DNA of 64,000 nucleotides from Actinophytocola sp050699935 (lineage in GTDB: Bacteria; Actinomycetota; Actinomycetes; Mycobacteriales; Pseudonocardiaceae). Where the stretch lies: assembly GCF_050699935.1 (NCBI RefSeq), contig NZ_JBOHGB010000017.1:1-64000 (forward strand). The letters are read 5' to 3'. Both the position numbers and the translations under genes were made by a program. Shown in pieces: positions 50,962-58,601 of the stretch. Numbering within the stretch: the first letter of the stretch is position 1; the number at the start of each line of letters is the position of its first letter. Below the pieces are notes generated by a model. That model did no database searches. It was not told the origin of the DNA and saw only the letters and a list, made by a program, of their open reading frames with translations.

Positions 50962-52128
50962 GTGGGTGCCAAGGAAGTCTTCATCGACAAGGATCTCGAG
51001 GCCCTGCGCGAGGTCGTGTCCGACTTCATGCGCAAGGAGGTGCGGCCCGTCGAGGACCCGTTGCCCCACGACGCGAACCTCCCCGGCGCGGCCGACCTGG
51101 AGCGGCTGCAGCGAACAGCGCGTGCGGCCGGCCTCTGGTGCATCGCGTCGCCCGAGAAGTACGGCGGCGCCGGGATGTCCGTCCTCCAGCAGGTGATCGT
51201 CGTGGAAGAGGCGTCGAAGTGCCGGATGGGCGCCTACAACCCGGCCCTGGGCGCGTTCGGATGGGATCCGCCGAACGCGATCTTCGGCGGTACCGAGGAC
51301 CAGATCCAGAAGTACGCCGTGCCGACGATCGAGCGCGGCGAGAAGACGTTCATGCACCTCACCGAGCCCAGTGGTGGTTCGGACCCGGCCCGTGCGATCA
51401 AGACGACCGCGACCCGCACCAGCGCCGGCTGGCTGATCAACGGCAACAAGATCTTCGTGTCCGCCACCAACGAGTCGCGGTGGGGCATCACGTTCGCGCG
51501 CACGAGCCCGGGCCGCAAAGGAATCAGCTGCTTCATCATCGAACGCGACGTTCCCGGCCTGTCCGTGACGCCCATCCCCGTGATCCGGTCGTGGTACCCG
51601 TACGAGGTGCGCTACGAGAACGTCGAGGTTCCGCACGACGCCCTGCTCGGCGAGGAAGGGCTCGGATTCCAGCTCTCCCAGCGCTACCTGGCCCACTTCC
51701 GGATTCCGTATGCCGCGGGATGCATCGGCGTCGCGGAAGCGGCGATGGAGATCGCCGTGGCGTGGGCGAAGGAGCGCGAGGCGTTCAACTCCCGGCTCGC
51801 GGACAAGCAGGCCATCCAATGGATGCTGGCGGACTCCGAGATCGAGCTGCGGGCCGCCCGGCTCCTGGTCTACGACGCCGCGGCGAAGGCCGACCAGGGA
51901 AAGCCGTTCAAGGTCGAGGCCTCGATCGCGAAGGTGTACGCGACCGAGGCCGCCGGGCGCATCGTCGACCGCTGCATTCAGATACTCGGCGGAATGGGCG
52001 TGACGCAGGAGCTGCCACTCGAGCGGTGGTACCGCGAGCTGCGCATCAAGCGGATCGGCGAAGGGCCGTCCGAGGTGCACCGGATGGTGACCGCACGGCA
52101 CGTGCTCAACGACAAGTACCAGGGCTAG
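50962..52128 (+). CDS. Acyl-CoA dehydrogenase
   Basis: A 388-residue FAD enzyme: HLTEPSGGSDPARAIKTTAT, INGNKIFVSATNES, WYPYEVRYENVEVPHDALLG, C-terminal QILGGMGVTQELPLERWYRELR and IGEGPSEVHRM. GTG 50962 is chosen because GGAGGT lies about 6 bases upstream; the in-frame ATG at 50908 would put a poor leader before it. The last codon and stop (GGC TAG) run into the palindromic element at 52125. It would start beta-oxidation of the island's acyl-CoA. Confidence 0.9.
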   Translation: MGAKEVFIDKDLEALREVVSDFMRKEVRPVEDPLPHDANLPGAADLERLQRTARAAGLWCIASPEKYGGAGMSVLQQVIVVEEASKCRMGAYNPALGAFGWDPPNAIFGGTEDQIQKYAVPTIERGEKTFMHLTEPSGGSDPARAIKTTATRTSAGWLINGNKIFVSATNESRWGITFARTSPGRKGISCFIIERDVPGLSVTPIPVIRSWYPYEVRYENVEVPHDALLGEEGLGFQLSQRYLAHFRIPYAAGCIGVAEAAMEIAVAWAKEREAFNSRLADKQAIQWMLADSEIELRAARLLVYDAAAKADQGKPFKVEASIAKVYATEAAGRIVDRCIQILGGMGVTQELPLERWYRELRIKRIGEGPSEVHRMVTARHVLNDKYQG

Positions 52129-52223
52129 TGCGGTGGCCGGAAACGTTCGCCGGGTCTCTCGACGGCCCAGCGGAAACCTGGATCCGCCGATAGACCCACC
52201 AACGTTCCCGGCCACCGCACTAG
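52125..52223. mobile_element. MITE-like 99-bp palindromic element
   Basis: Terminal inverted repeats of 23 bp (52125-52147 and 52201-52223) differ at one position; they begin CTAGTGCGGTGGCCGG. The interior continues to pair imperfectly (GGGTCT with AGACCC, CGACGG with CCGCCG), so nearly the whole element folds into one long hairpin. CTAG occurs at both edges and could include a target duplication. The stop codon of the acyl-CoA dehydrogenase (52126-52128) and that of the convergent AtuA-like gene (52220-52222) both lie in its ends. No transposase is encoded. Confidence 0.75.
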
Positions 52224-53545
52224 CTCTCGACGTACTCGACTTCGACGCCGCCGTCGACGAGGTGCCGGTCGGCGGCGAAACCGGTGAGCTTCAGCAACCG
52301 CGTCGCCTGGCGCCGCTTGGGGCGACCGAACGGCGTCGACATGGCCGGCACCGTGCCTCCGACTCTGCCCCCGACGGCCTCGGCCGCCTCGCGGGTGGCG
52401 CATCGCCAGGCCACGCGCAGCACGATCTCGGCCGGCTCGACTCCCAGCGCGTACGCGGCGGCCAGGTCCGCCTCGGCCGTCGGACCGTGGTGCGCGCCCG
52501 CGCCGAAGTACTCGACGCACCAGTCCTGGACCTCGACGCCGAGCCTGCGTGCCCGCTCCTGGACGACGCCGGCCACCAGCTGGGCCTTCTGCAAGGCGTC
52601 GGGCCACGAGTAGGTGTGCGTGAAGTCGAGGCCCCACCCCGCGGTCTCGCAGTACAGCCCTTTGTACGCCGGTGGCGCGGAGGTGCCGCGTGCGCCGGAC
52701 ACACGCACTCTGTCCGCACCGACCGGTTCCACGGACACGGCGGTGAAGTCGGCGGTCACGTCCGGGTTCAGGTAGCGGCTCGGATCGTGGACCTCGTACA
52801 TGAGCTGCTCGCGGACGGTGTCGAAGGTGACCTGCCCGCCCGTGCCCGCCGGCTTCGTGATGACCGCCGAGCCGTCGGCCTCGACCTCGGCGATCGGGAA
52901 TCCGGGACGGCTCGGGTCCGGGTCGGTCCACCAGTCACCGCTGTAGACCGAACCCGAGACCTGCGCACTGCATTCGAGCAGGTGCCCCACGGTGACGCCC
53001 GCCGCCACGCGGTCGGCGTCGCCGAGGTCCCACGCGAACTCGTGTACCAGCGGGGCCAGGAAGAGGCTGGCATCGGCCACCCGGCCGGTGATGACGATCT
53101 GTGCGCCCGAAGCCAGCGCGGCCACGATCGGGCGGGCGCCGAGGTAGCAGACGGCGAACTCGGTGTCGCCGGGGATGCCGAACACCGTGTGTCGCGAGGT
53201 CAGCTCGTCGCCGGTCACGGTGGCGATCTTCACGCCGTGCAGCCCTCGCTCCGCGAGGTGCTTCGTGACCGCGGCCGCCGCGGCCCGGGGGTTGAGTCCT
53301 CCCGCGTTGGTGAGGAAGCGCGTCCGACCCGACCGCAGGTAGGGCAGGGCGGCCTCCACATAGTCGACGATGTCGCGGGTGTAGCCGAGCGCCGGGTCGC
53401 GGCGGCGGTCCTTGGACAGCACCGCCAGCGTCGACTCGGCGAGGGCATCGCACACGAGGTAGTCGACGCCATCGGCCAGCAACGCCGGCAGCGGCTCGAG
53501 GCTGTCGCCGTACCCCGCCTGTCCACCCGCGATGCGAATCGTCAC
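52220..53545 (-). CDS. AtuA-like (DUF1446) acyclic terpene utilisation-type protein, large domain
   Basis: A 441-residue protein: IRIAGGQAGYGDSLEPLPAL at the N-terminus, DYLVCDALAESTLAVL, RTRFLTNAGGLNPRAAA, GRVADASLFLAPLVHEF and HLLECSAQVSGSVY, all typical of DUF1446/AtuA. The reaction is not established; AtuA is needed for growth on citronellol/geranyl-type acids in Pseudomonas (family knowledge). GTG 53545 has GGAGGG eight bases upstream and leaves both upstream operators outside the gene. The small AtuA C-terminal-type domain is encoded separately at 50372-50800. Confidence 0.87.
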   Translation of the reverse strand: MTIRIAGGQAGYGDSLEPLPALLADGVDYLVCDALAESTLAVLSKDRRRDPALGYTRDIVDYVEAALPYLRSGRTRFLTNAGGLNPRAAAAAVTKHLAERGLHGVKIATVTGDELTSRHTVFGIPGDTEFAVCYLGARPIVAALASGAQIVITGRVADASLFLAPLVHEFAWDLGDADRVAAGVTVGHLLECSAQVSGSVYSGDWWTDPDPSRPGFPIAEVEADGSAVITKPAGTGGQVTFDTVREQLMYEVHDPSRYLNPDVTADFTAVSVEPVGADRVRVSGARGTSAPPAYKGLYCETAGWGLDFTHTYSWPDALQKAQLVAGVVQERARRLGVEVQDWCVEYFGAGAHHGPTAEADLAAAYALGVEPAEIVLRVAWRCATREAAEAVGGRVGGTVPAMSTPFGRPKRRQATRLLKLTGFAADRHLVDGGVEVEYVES

Positions 53546-53602
53546 GTGACCCTCCGTTGTCGTCCCCGGGCGGAACCGCCATCCCGAGAGTACAGATGAT
53601 GC

Positions 53603-53616
53603 CGACGTCAATGTCG
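53603..53616. promoter_or_regulatory. Island operator 5a (CGACGTCAATGTCG)
   Basis: A 14-bp dyad 57 bases upstream of the AtuA-like GTG. It is a two-position variant of the island consensus (C and G at the outer positions). A second, stronger copy lies 33 bases further upstream. Confidence 0.65.
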
Positions 53617-53648
53617 ACTCGTTGAAATCGGTCGGGTCGCGACTTAAT

Positions 53649-53666
53649 ATTGACGTCGATGTCAAT
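53649..53666. promoter_or_regulatory. Island operator 5b (ATTGACGTCGATGTCAAT)
   Basis: An 18-bp near-perfect dyad, the best match in the window to TGACRTCRAYGTCA with symmetrical AT/AT flanks. It lies between the AtuA-like gene and the divergent first TetR gene, 127 bases before the latter's ATG. Confidence 0.8.
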
Positions 53667-53793
53667 CACTGACCGGCATCTCGCTGATGTGGCCGGATGG
53701 CACCGCCGACTCGTGGAGGACTAGCTGGAACCAACGTGAACCGGGGATGGACAGGGCGGCCCGGGTGGGCGTCGGCGGACCGAGGAGTCGCAG

Positions 53794-54465
53794 ATGAAAC
53801 GAGGGGGAAGTCCGCGGGGAAAGGCGGTAATCAGCGTGTCGGCGTCGCAGAAGAAGCGGCGTGACGTGGGGCCGACCACCTCCAAGGGTCGGGAGCGGCG
53901 CACCGACATCCTCCGCGCGGCACGGACCGTGTTCGAGGAACGCGGGTTCCTCGAAACCAGAGTCGCCGACATCGTCGCCCTGGCCGACGTCTCGCAGGGC
54001 ACCTTCTACACGTACTTCGACTCGAAGGAAGCGGTCTTCGTCGAGGTCGCCGAGAGCGTCATCGAGACGATGCTGGACAACCTGCACACCGACTACGTCT
54101 CGGGCATGGGGTCGGTGGAACGGATTCGGCGCGCGATGGTGCGCTTCGTCGACGCGTACCGCCCGAACGCCGTGATGATCGGCCTGATCGAACAGGTCGG
54201 CACCTTCACGCCCGCGATGCGACAGCTTCGGCTGCGCCTGCGGGAGTCGTTCGTGGCGAGGTCGGCCCAGGGGATCCGTCGAATGCAGAAGGACGGGGTC
54301 GCCGACCCGAGCGTGAACGCGGTGATGATCGCCGAGGTTCTCGGGGCGATGGTCGACCAGACCTGCTATCTCTGGTTCTTCCTCGGCAAGGAGTTCGACG
54401 CGCCGGCGGTCGTGGAGGCGCTCACGACCGTATGGGCCCGAGGTGTCGGTGTCGTGGAGTCCTGA
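53794..54465 (+). CDS. TetR-family regulator, copy 1
   Basis: A 223-residue protein with a basic leader and an HTH domain (about 35-80: RAARTVFEERGFLETRVADI, SQGTFYTYFDSKEAVF). The helical ligand domain includes GLIEQVGTFTPAMRQLR and YLWFFLGKEFDAP. GAGGAG precedes ATG 53794. It is followed after 87 bp by a close paralogue. It is the best candidate, with the paralogue, for binding the island operators; acyl-CoA or the free acid would be the likely inducer (inference). Confidence 0.9.
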   Translation: MKRGGSPRGKAVISVSASQKKRRDVGPTTSKGRERRTDILRAARTVFEERGFLETRVADIVALADVSQGTFYTYFDSKEAVFVEVAESVIETMLDNLHTDYVSGMGSVERIRRAMVRFVDAYRPNAVMIGLIEQVGTFTPAMRQLRLRLRESFVARSAQGIRRMQKDGVADPSVNAVMIAEVLGAMVDQTCYLWFFLGKEFDAPAVVEALTTVWARGVGVVES

Positions 54466-54496
54466 GCCGAAACCCGACCGTGCGCGCCTGGACCTG

Positions 54497-54510
54497 TGAC
54501 ATCATCGTCA
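54497..54510. promoter_or_regulatory. Island operator 6 (TGACATCATCGTCA)
   Basis: A dyad in the gap between the two TetR genes, 42 bases before the preferred ATG of the second. Autoregulation of the second TetR gene is the simple reading. Confidence 0.7.
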
Positions 54511-54552
54511 GAACAGCCGGAGCCGATGTTCTGGCAGGCGGAGGATCCATAC

Positions 54553-55230
54553 ATGAGTCCACGCGGGGGCAGTCGCCCCAAGCGGCGGGCGGTCATCAGT
54601 GTCTCCGCGTCGCAGAGGGAGCGGCGCGGTGCGGGCCCGGTGACACCCAAGGGGCGCGAGCGGCGCTCGGAGATCCTGCGCGCGGCGCGGACGGTGTTCG
54701 AGGAGCGGGGTTTCCTGGACACCCGGGTGGCCGACATCGTCGCCGCCGCGGACGTCGCGCAGGGCACCTTCTACACGTACTTCGACTCGAAGGACGCGGT
54801 CTTCGTCGAGGTCGCCCAGCAGGTCATCGAGACGATGATGGACGACCTGCACGCCGAGTACGTGCCCGACATGGACCCGGTCGAGCGCGTTCGCCGTGCG
54901 ATGGTGCGGTTCATCGACGCGTTCCGCCCCAACGCGGTGATGATCGGGCTCATCGAGCAGGTCGGCACCTTCACCCCGGAGATGCGGCGCCTCCGCCTCA
55001 GTCTCCGTGAGTCCTTTGTGGACCGTACGGCGCAGGGTATCCGGCGCCAGCAGGAGGAGGGTCTCGCCGACCGGTCGGCGGATCCGGAGATGTTCGCCGA
55101 GGTGCTCGGTGCGATGGTGGACCAGATCTGCTATCTCTGGTTCTTCCTCGGCAAGGAGTTCGACGCCGACGCGGTCGTGGAGGCACTGACCTCGGTCTGG
55201 GCGCGCGCCATCGGCATCAAGGGCGCCTGA
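54553..55230 (+). CDS. TetR-family regulator, copy 2
   Basis: A 225-residue protein strikingly similar to copy 1 along its whole length, including the shared leader AVISVSASQ, KGRERR, TRVADIVA.ADV, GTFYTYFDSK, RPNAVMIGLIEQVGTFTP and CYLWFFLGKEFDA. Differences are concentrated in the middle and C-terminal ligand domain. ATG 54553 (GGAGG upstream) is preferred because the longer GTG start at 54496 would lie inside the operator. Probably a tandem duplicate that has diverged in ligand or role. Confidence 0.9.
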   Translation: MSPRGGSRPKRRAVISVSASQRERRGAGPVTPKGRERRSEILRAARTVFEERGFLDTRVADIVAAADVAQGTFYTYFDSKDAVFVEVAQQVIETMMDDLHAEYVPDMDPVERVRRAMVRFIDAFRPNAVMIGLIEQVGTFTPEMRRLRLSLRESFVDRTAQGIRRQQEEGLADRSADPEMFAEVLGAMVDQICYLWFFLGKEFDADAVVEALTSVWARAIGIKGA

Positions 55231-55231
55231 T

Positions 55232-55885
55232 CTATCCGGGCAACTCCGCGGCGACGTCCACGACGAGCGAGAAGAGCTGGGGGTCCGGGCGGCCGGAGAC
55301 CACTGCTCCCTCCGCCACCACCAGCATGCCCGGGCGCGGACGCGATCGGAAGGGCGTGCCGGTGAACCGGACGCCCTGCTCGCGGAGTAGACCTGCGCCG
55401 AGTTGGGTGACGCTTCCGGTGCCGTCGACGTCGATAAGACGCTTGAGTTTCCCGACGTCGTTTCGCTGGCGCATTCTTACCCAGGAAACCGACACCACGA
55501 ACGTGTTACCTGTCGGATCGGCCAGCGTGAACAGGGTCCGGTCCAGTGACTTGCAGGGATTGTGCCGGAAGAAGTCCTGTACCCGACCGTATGAGTTCAC
55601 CACGCAGTTGATCGCCGGTTCGGCCGCTTGACGGGTCCTGCGCAGGTTCAGCCCGCGCCATGCGTCGTCGGCACGACCTTTCCGGGCCGCTTGGCGGCTC
55701 TGTGTCACCCTGGCGACCGAGACGTTCGCCGCGCCTACCGACTCGGTCGCCGCGCCTCCCGCTCCTGCGCCGACACCGCCGAGACCGCCGGCACCCAGCG
55801 CGATGGCCGCCCCGATGACCACGACACCCGAACCCCGCGGTACCCACTTGCCGTCCGGCCCTCTCGGTTGATCCGGCTTGCCCAT
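55232..55885 (-). CDS. Membrane-anchored hypothetical protein
   Basis: A 217-residue protein starting MGKPDQPRGPDGKWVPRG, a short cytosolic lead, then a Gly/Ala-rich hydrophobic helix (about 20-45). A roughly 165-residue outer domain with two Cys (NCVVNSYGRVQDFF, HNPCKSLDRTLF) that could form a disulfide follows. The SRTL-type block NPCKSLDRTLFTL with FVVSVSWVRM looks conserved, but I cannot name the family. It converges with the second TetR gene, separated by one base. The gap 55886-56029 holds no feature I can support. Confidence 0.65.
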   Translation of the reverse strand: MGKPDQPRGPDGKWVPRGSGVVVIGAAIALGAGGLGGVGAGAGGAATESVGAANVSVARVTQSRQAARKGRADDAWRGLNLRRTRQAAEPAINCVVNSYGRVQDFFRHNPCKSLDRTLFTLADPTGNTFVVSVSWVRMRQRNDVGKLKRLIDVDGTGSVTQLGAGLLREQGVRFTGTPFRSRPRPGMLVVAEGAVVSGRPDPQLFSLVVDVAAELPG

Positions 55886-56029
55886 CCGACCCCCAGTCTC
55901 GTGACCGGGCAATGGTATCCAGGCCAGAGATCGTTTCGGGAGAACCGGACGGGCATGTCCTTCATTTGTCCACCGTCATTTGTCCACCGTCGCGAATTCG
56001 TGTCGAATCATTGGCGGCGGTCCGCGGCC

Positions 56030-56842
56030 TCAGGCCTGCCGGACCGATTCGCCGCGCGCGGCCAGTTCGTCCACAGTGGACATGACTAGGGCGGGGTCGG
56101 TGCCGGGCGCTCGCACGCGGACGTCCACCTGGTCCACCCCGGCCGCCGCCAGCCGGGCCAGCTCGCCGGTGCCGGTCGCGTCGAAGCCCATGGTCAGGCT
56201 CAGCTCGCCGGATCCGCCGGCGGACCGGTACCGGGCGACCAGATCGGCCCACTCGCCGTCCGGGCCGCGCTCGGCGTGCAGGCCGAGCCCGAGCCGGGCG
56301 GCGGTCTCGGCGTCGGTGCCGTCCTTCGCGGTCAGCGACAGCGGCGGCCCGCCCGGCTGTACCGGACGCAGCGTCGGGCGCACCTCGTCGAACACGTAAC
56401 CAGGCCCGGTCCCGCGCACGGTGTCGTCCGTCCACATGGAACGGAGCAGCCGCAGGCCTTCGGTGAACCGGTCGGCCGCGTGCGCCGGGTCGATGCCGTG
56501 GCCGGCGCACTCGGCCGGTGTGCCGATCGCCAGGCCGGCCCGGGACCGACCGCCCCAGGCGTGGTCGACCGTGGCGAGTTGCTCGGCCAGCTCGATCGGG
56601 TTGCGCACGCCCAGCGGTAGCCCGCGCACGGTGACCGCGAGCTGTCCGGCGGTCGCGGACAGGTACGCGCCGGTGGTCAGCGCCTGCGGGTTCCACCGCG
56701 GCGCGGTGCCCCATCCGTGCCGCAGGGTGACACCGTCCAGCCGGTCCCGCGCCGCGGCCAGCAGCGCCAGGTCGGCGGCCAGCGCGGCATCGGGGTCGAC
56801 GCCGGTTCGATGGCCGTCGGAGAGCACCACCGCGATCCGCAT
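56030..56842 (-). CDS. LLM-class (F420-type) oxidoreductase, copy 1
   Basis: A 270-residue luciferase-like TIM-barrel protein: NPIELAEQLATVDHAWGGRSRAGLAIG, DRFTEGLRLLRSMWTDD and the FDEVRPTLRPVQPGGPPL strand typical of F420-dependent LLM members. It is shorter than the usual 300-340 residues and has lost part of the C-terminal half. ATG 56842 has AGGAGG six bases upstream, at the edge of the repeat. It follows a second LLM gene in the same direction. Confidence 0.82.
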   Translation of the reverse strand: MRIAVVLSDGHRTGVDPDAALAADLALLAAARDRLDGVTLRHGWGTAPRWNPQALTTGAYLSATAGQLAVTVRGLPLGVRNPIELAEQLATVDHAWGGRSRAGLAIGTPAECAGHGIDPAHAADRFTEGLRLLRSMWTDDTVRGTGPGYVFDEVRPTLRPVQPGGPPLSLTAKDGTDAETAARLGLGLHAERGPDGEWADLVARYRSAGGSGELSLTMGFDATGTGELARLAAAGVDQVDVRVRAPGTDPALVMSTVDELAARGESVRQA

Positions 56843-56854
56843 ACCGCCTCCTAA

Positions 56855-56965
56855 GTTCGCTTCGCTCCTCCGCTACTCGCCGGCTTCCCTCCTCCGTGCT
56901 CGGCGCTGGCGCGCCTGCGCGCGAGCGTCAGTCCAGACGGCGAACGCTCCGTCGCTCTCGCTCAC
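56855..56965 (-). repeat. Intergenic repeat, copy B (about 111 bp)
   Basis: Read on the minus strand it runs from GTGAGCGAGAGCGACGGAG to TAGCGGAGGAGCGAAGCGAAC, closely similar to copy A at 16763-16874. It occupies nearly all of the gap between two LLM oxidoreductase genes and ends about 12 bases before the downstream start codon. Orientation relative to transcription is the same as in copy A. Confidence 0.7.
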
Positions 56966-56971
56966 GCCTCC

Positions 56972-57976
56972 TCAACGCAGCCGCTCGATGACCGCGCCGG
57001 TCAGCGCGATGCGTTCCATCACCTTGTCGTGCGGCATGCCCGGGTACTGCACCCGCAGCTTCATGTGGGTGATCCCGAACTCCTCGCCGTACCTGGCGAT
57101 CTCCTCGGCGCACTCACCGGGATCGCCGAGGACGAACGTCTCCCTGGCCATCTCCTCGAAGTCGCCGGTCAGCTGCTTGTCCTTCTCCGACAGCGAGCCC
57201 TGCAGGCCGTGCTCGGCGTAGACCTCCCACTTGCGGATCATGCCGGCCCGGCCGTCCTCGATCGCCTGGGCTCTGGTCCGCCCGATGGAGAACTCCCTGG
57301 CGATCGGCACCTCGGCCGGTGCCGGTCGGCCGTGCTCGCGCCGGGTCCGCTCGTGCAGCTCGTGGTGGCGGCGCAGCGCCTCGCCGCCGAGGAACGGGCT
57401 CCAGAACGGGGCGTCGCCGACCGTGGCCGCGCGCCGGGTGGCCGGCTCGGAGTTGGTGGCGATCCAGACCGGCGGGTGCGGGTCCTGCACCGGCCGGACT
57501 CCCGGGCGCACCTCGTCGAGGTGGAAGAACCGGCCGTGGTGGGTGACCGTGTCCTCGGTCCACAGTCGACGCATCACCTCGAGCGCCTCGGTGAACCTGG
57601 CCGCGCGGTGGCGCAGGCTGGTCTCGAACATGTCGAACTCGACCGGCCGGTAGCCGAGCCCGCAGCCGAACCGGAACCGGCCCCCGCTGAGCACGTCGAG
57701 CGTGGCCACCTGCTCGGCCACCTCCAGCGGGTTGGCCAGCGGCACCAGCACCACCGAGGACACCACGGTCAGGTCGGGCGCGGCCGCGGTCAGCCGGGCC
57801 AGCCACGGGTAGATGTTGAAGTACTGGAACGGATGCACCGCGAAGTGCGTGCCGACGGAGAAGAAGCCGAAGCCGTGGTCGGCGGCGGCGGTGACCTGAT
57901 CGATGTGCTCGCGCCACTGGGTAGCGAGGTCCGTTCCGGTGAGTACCACCGGGCCAAGGTGAAAGCCGACTTCCAC
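56972..57976 (-). CDS. LLM-class (F420-type) oxidoreductase, copy 2
   Basis: A 334-residue protein of full family length. It has the N-terminal EVGFHLGPVVLTG, ADHGFGFFSVGTHFAV, the block NPLEVAEQVATLDVLSGGRF, the HLDEVRPGVRPVQDPHPPVW strand, and C-terminal FVLGDPGECAEEIARYGEEF. GTG 57976 has GGAGG upstream. Reaction and substrate cannot be predicted; family members act on lipids, antibiotics and terpenoids. Confidence 0.88.
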   Translation of the reverse strand: MEVGFHLGPVVLTGTDLATQWREHIDQVTAAADHGFGFFSVGTHFAVHPFQYFNIYPWLARLTAAAPDLTVVSSVVLVPLANPLEVAEQVATLDVLSGGRFRFGCGLGYRPVEFDMFETSLRHRAARFTEALEVMRRLWTEDTVTHHGRFFHLDEVRPGVRPVQDPHPPVWIATNSEPATRRAATVGDAPFWSPFLGGEALRRHHELHERTRREHGRPAPAEVPIAREFSIGRTRAQAIEDGRAGMIRKWEVYAEHGLQGSLSEKDKQLTGDFEEMARETFVLGDPGECAEEIARYGEEFGITHMKLRVQYPGMPHDKVMERIALTGAVIERLR

Positions 57977-58089
57977 GTGGCCTCCGCAGCTCGAAAGGAC
58001 CCTGCATCTATGATATATCGCACGCGCATGTCATACCAGGGCCGCCCGCTTGACTTGCCGGCCCGACCGGCGTCTGTGATCGTGCGCCC

Positions 58090-58581
58090 ATGACCGAGGT
58101 GACGTACCGCCTGTCCCCGCACCAGACGCTCACGGTGCGAAGATCCAGTGCCGACACCGGGGGTGAGCTGCTCGAGGTGGAGGCGACGTGGTCGGGTGGT
58201 GGTGCGTTGCCGCCCGCGCACTTCCACCCCGCCCAGGACGAGCACTTCGAGGTGGTCGATGGCGGGCTTCGGGTGCTCGTCGATGGTGCCGAACGGCTGC
58301 TGGAGGCCGGCGACGTGCTGGACGTCCCGCAGGGGACGGTCCACGCCATGACCGGTGCGCAGGACGGGGCGCGGGCGATCTGGCGGACCCGTCCGGCAAT
58401 GCGCACCGAGGAGTTCTTCGCCGCCATGGACGAGGCCCAGCGCCGCGGCGGCTCGCTGCTCGACTTGGTCCCGGTCGTTCGCGCGCACCGTGCCGAGTTC
58501 CGCCTCACCACACCGCCGCGGTGGCTGCAGCGTCCGTTGTTCGCGGTCCTCGGCGTGGCCGGCAAGCTGGTTCGCCGCTGA
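58090..58581 (+). CDS. Cupin-domain protein
   Basis: A 163-residue single-cupin protein. Metal-binding motif 1 is present as HFHPAQDEHFEVVDGGL near 48-64 (three His and a Glu). Motif 2 is AGDVLDVPQGTVHAM near 83-96. It may be an enzyme or a sensing protein. The gene stands alone, divergent from the LLM pair. A function beyond the metal-binding fold is unknown. Confidence 0.85.
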   Translation: MTEVTYRLSPHQTLTVRRSSADTGGELLEVEATWSGGGALPPAHFHPAQDEHFEVVDGGLRVLVDGAERLLEAGDVLDVPQGTVHAMTGAQDGARAIWRTRPAMRTEEFFAAMDEAQRRGGSLLDLVPVVRAHRAEFRLTTPPRWLQRPLFAVLGVAGKLVRR

Positions 58582-58601
58582 CCGGGTGACCGCCCCGACG
58601 C

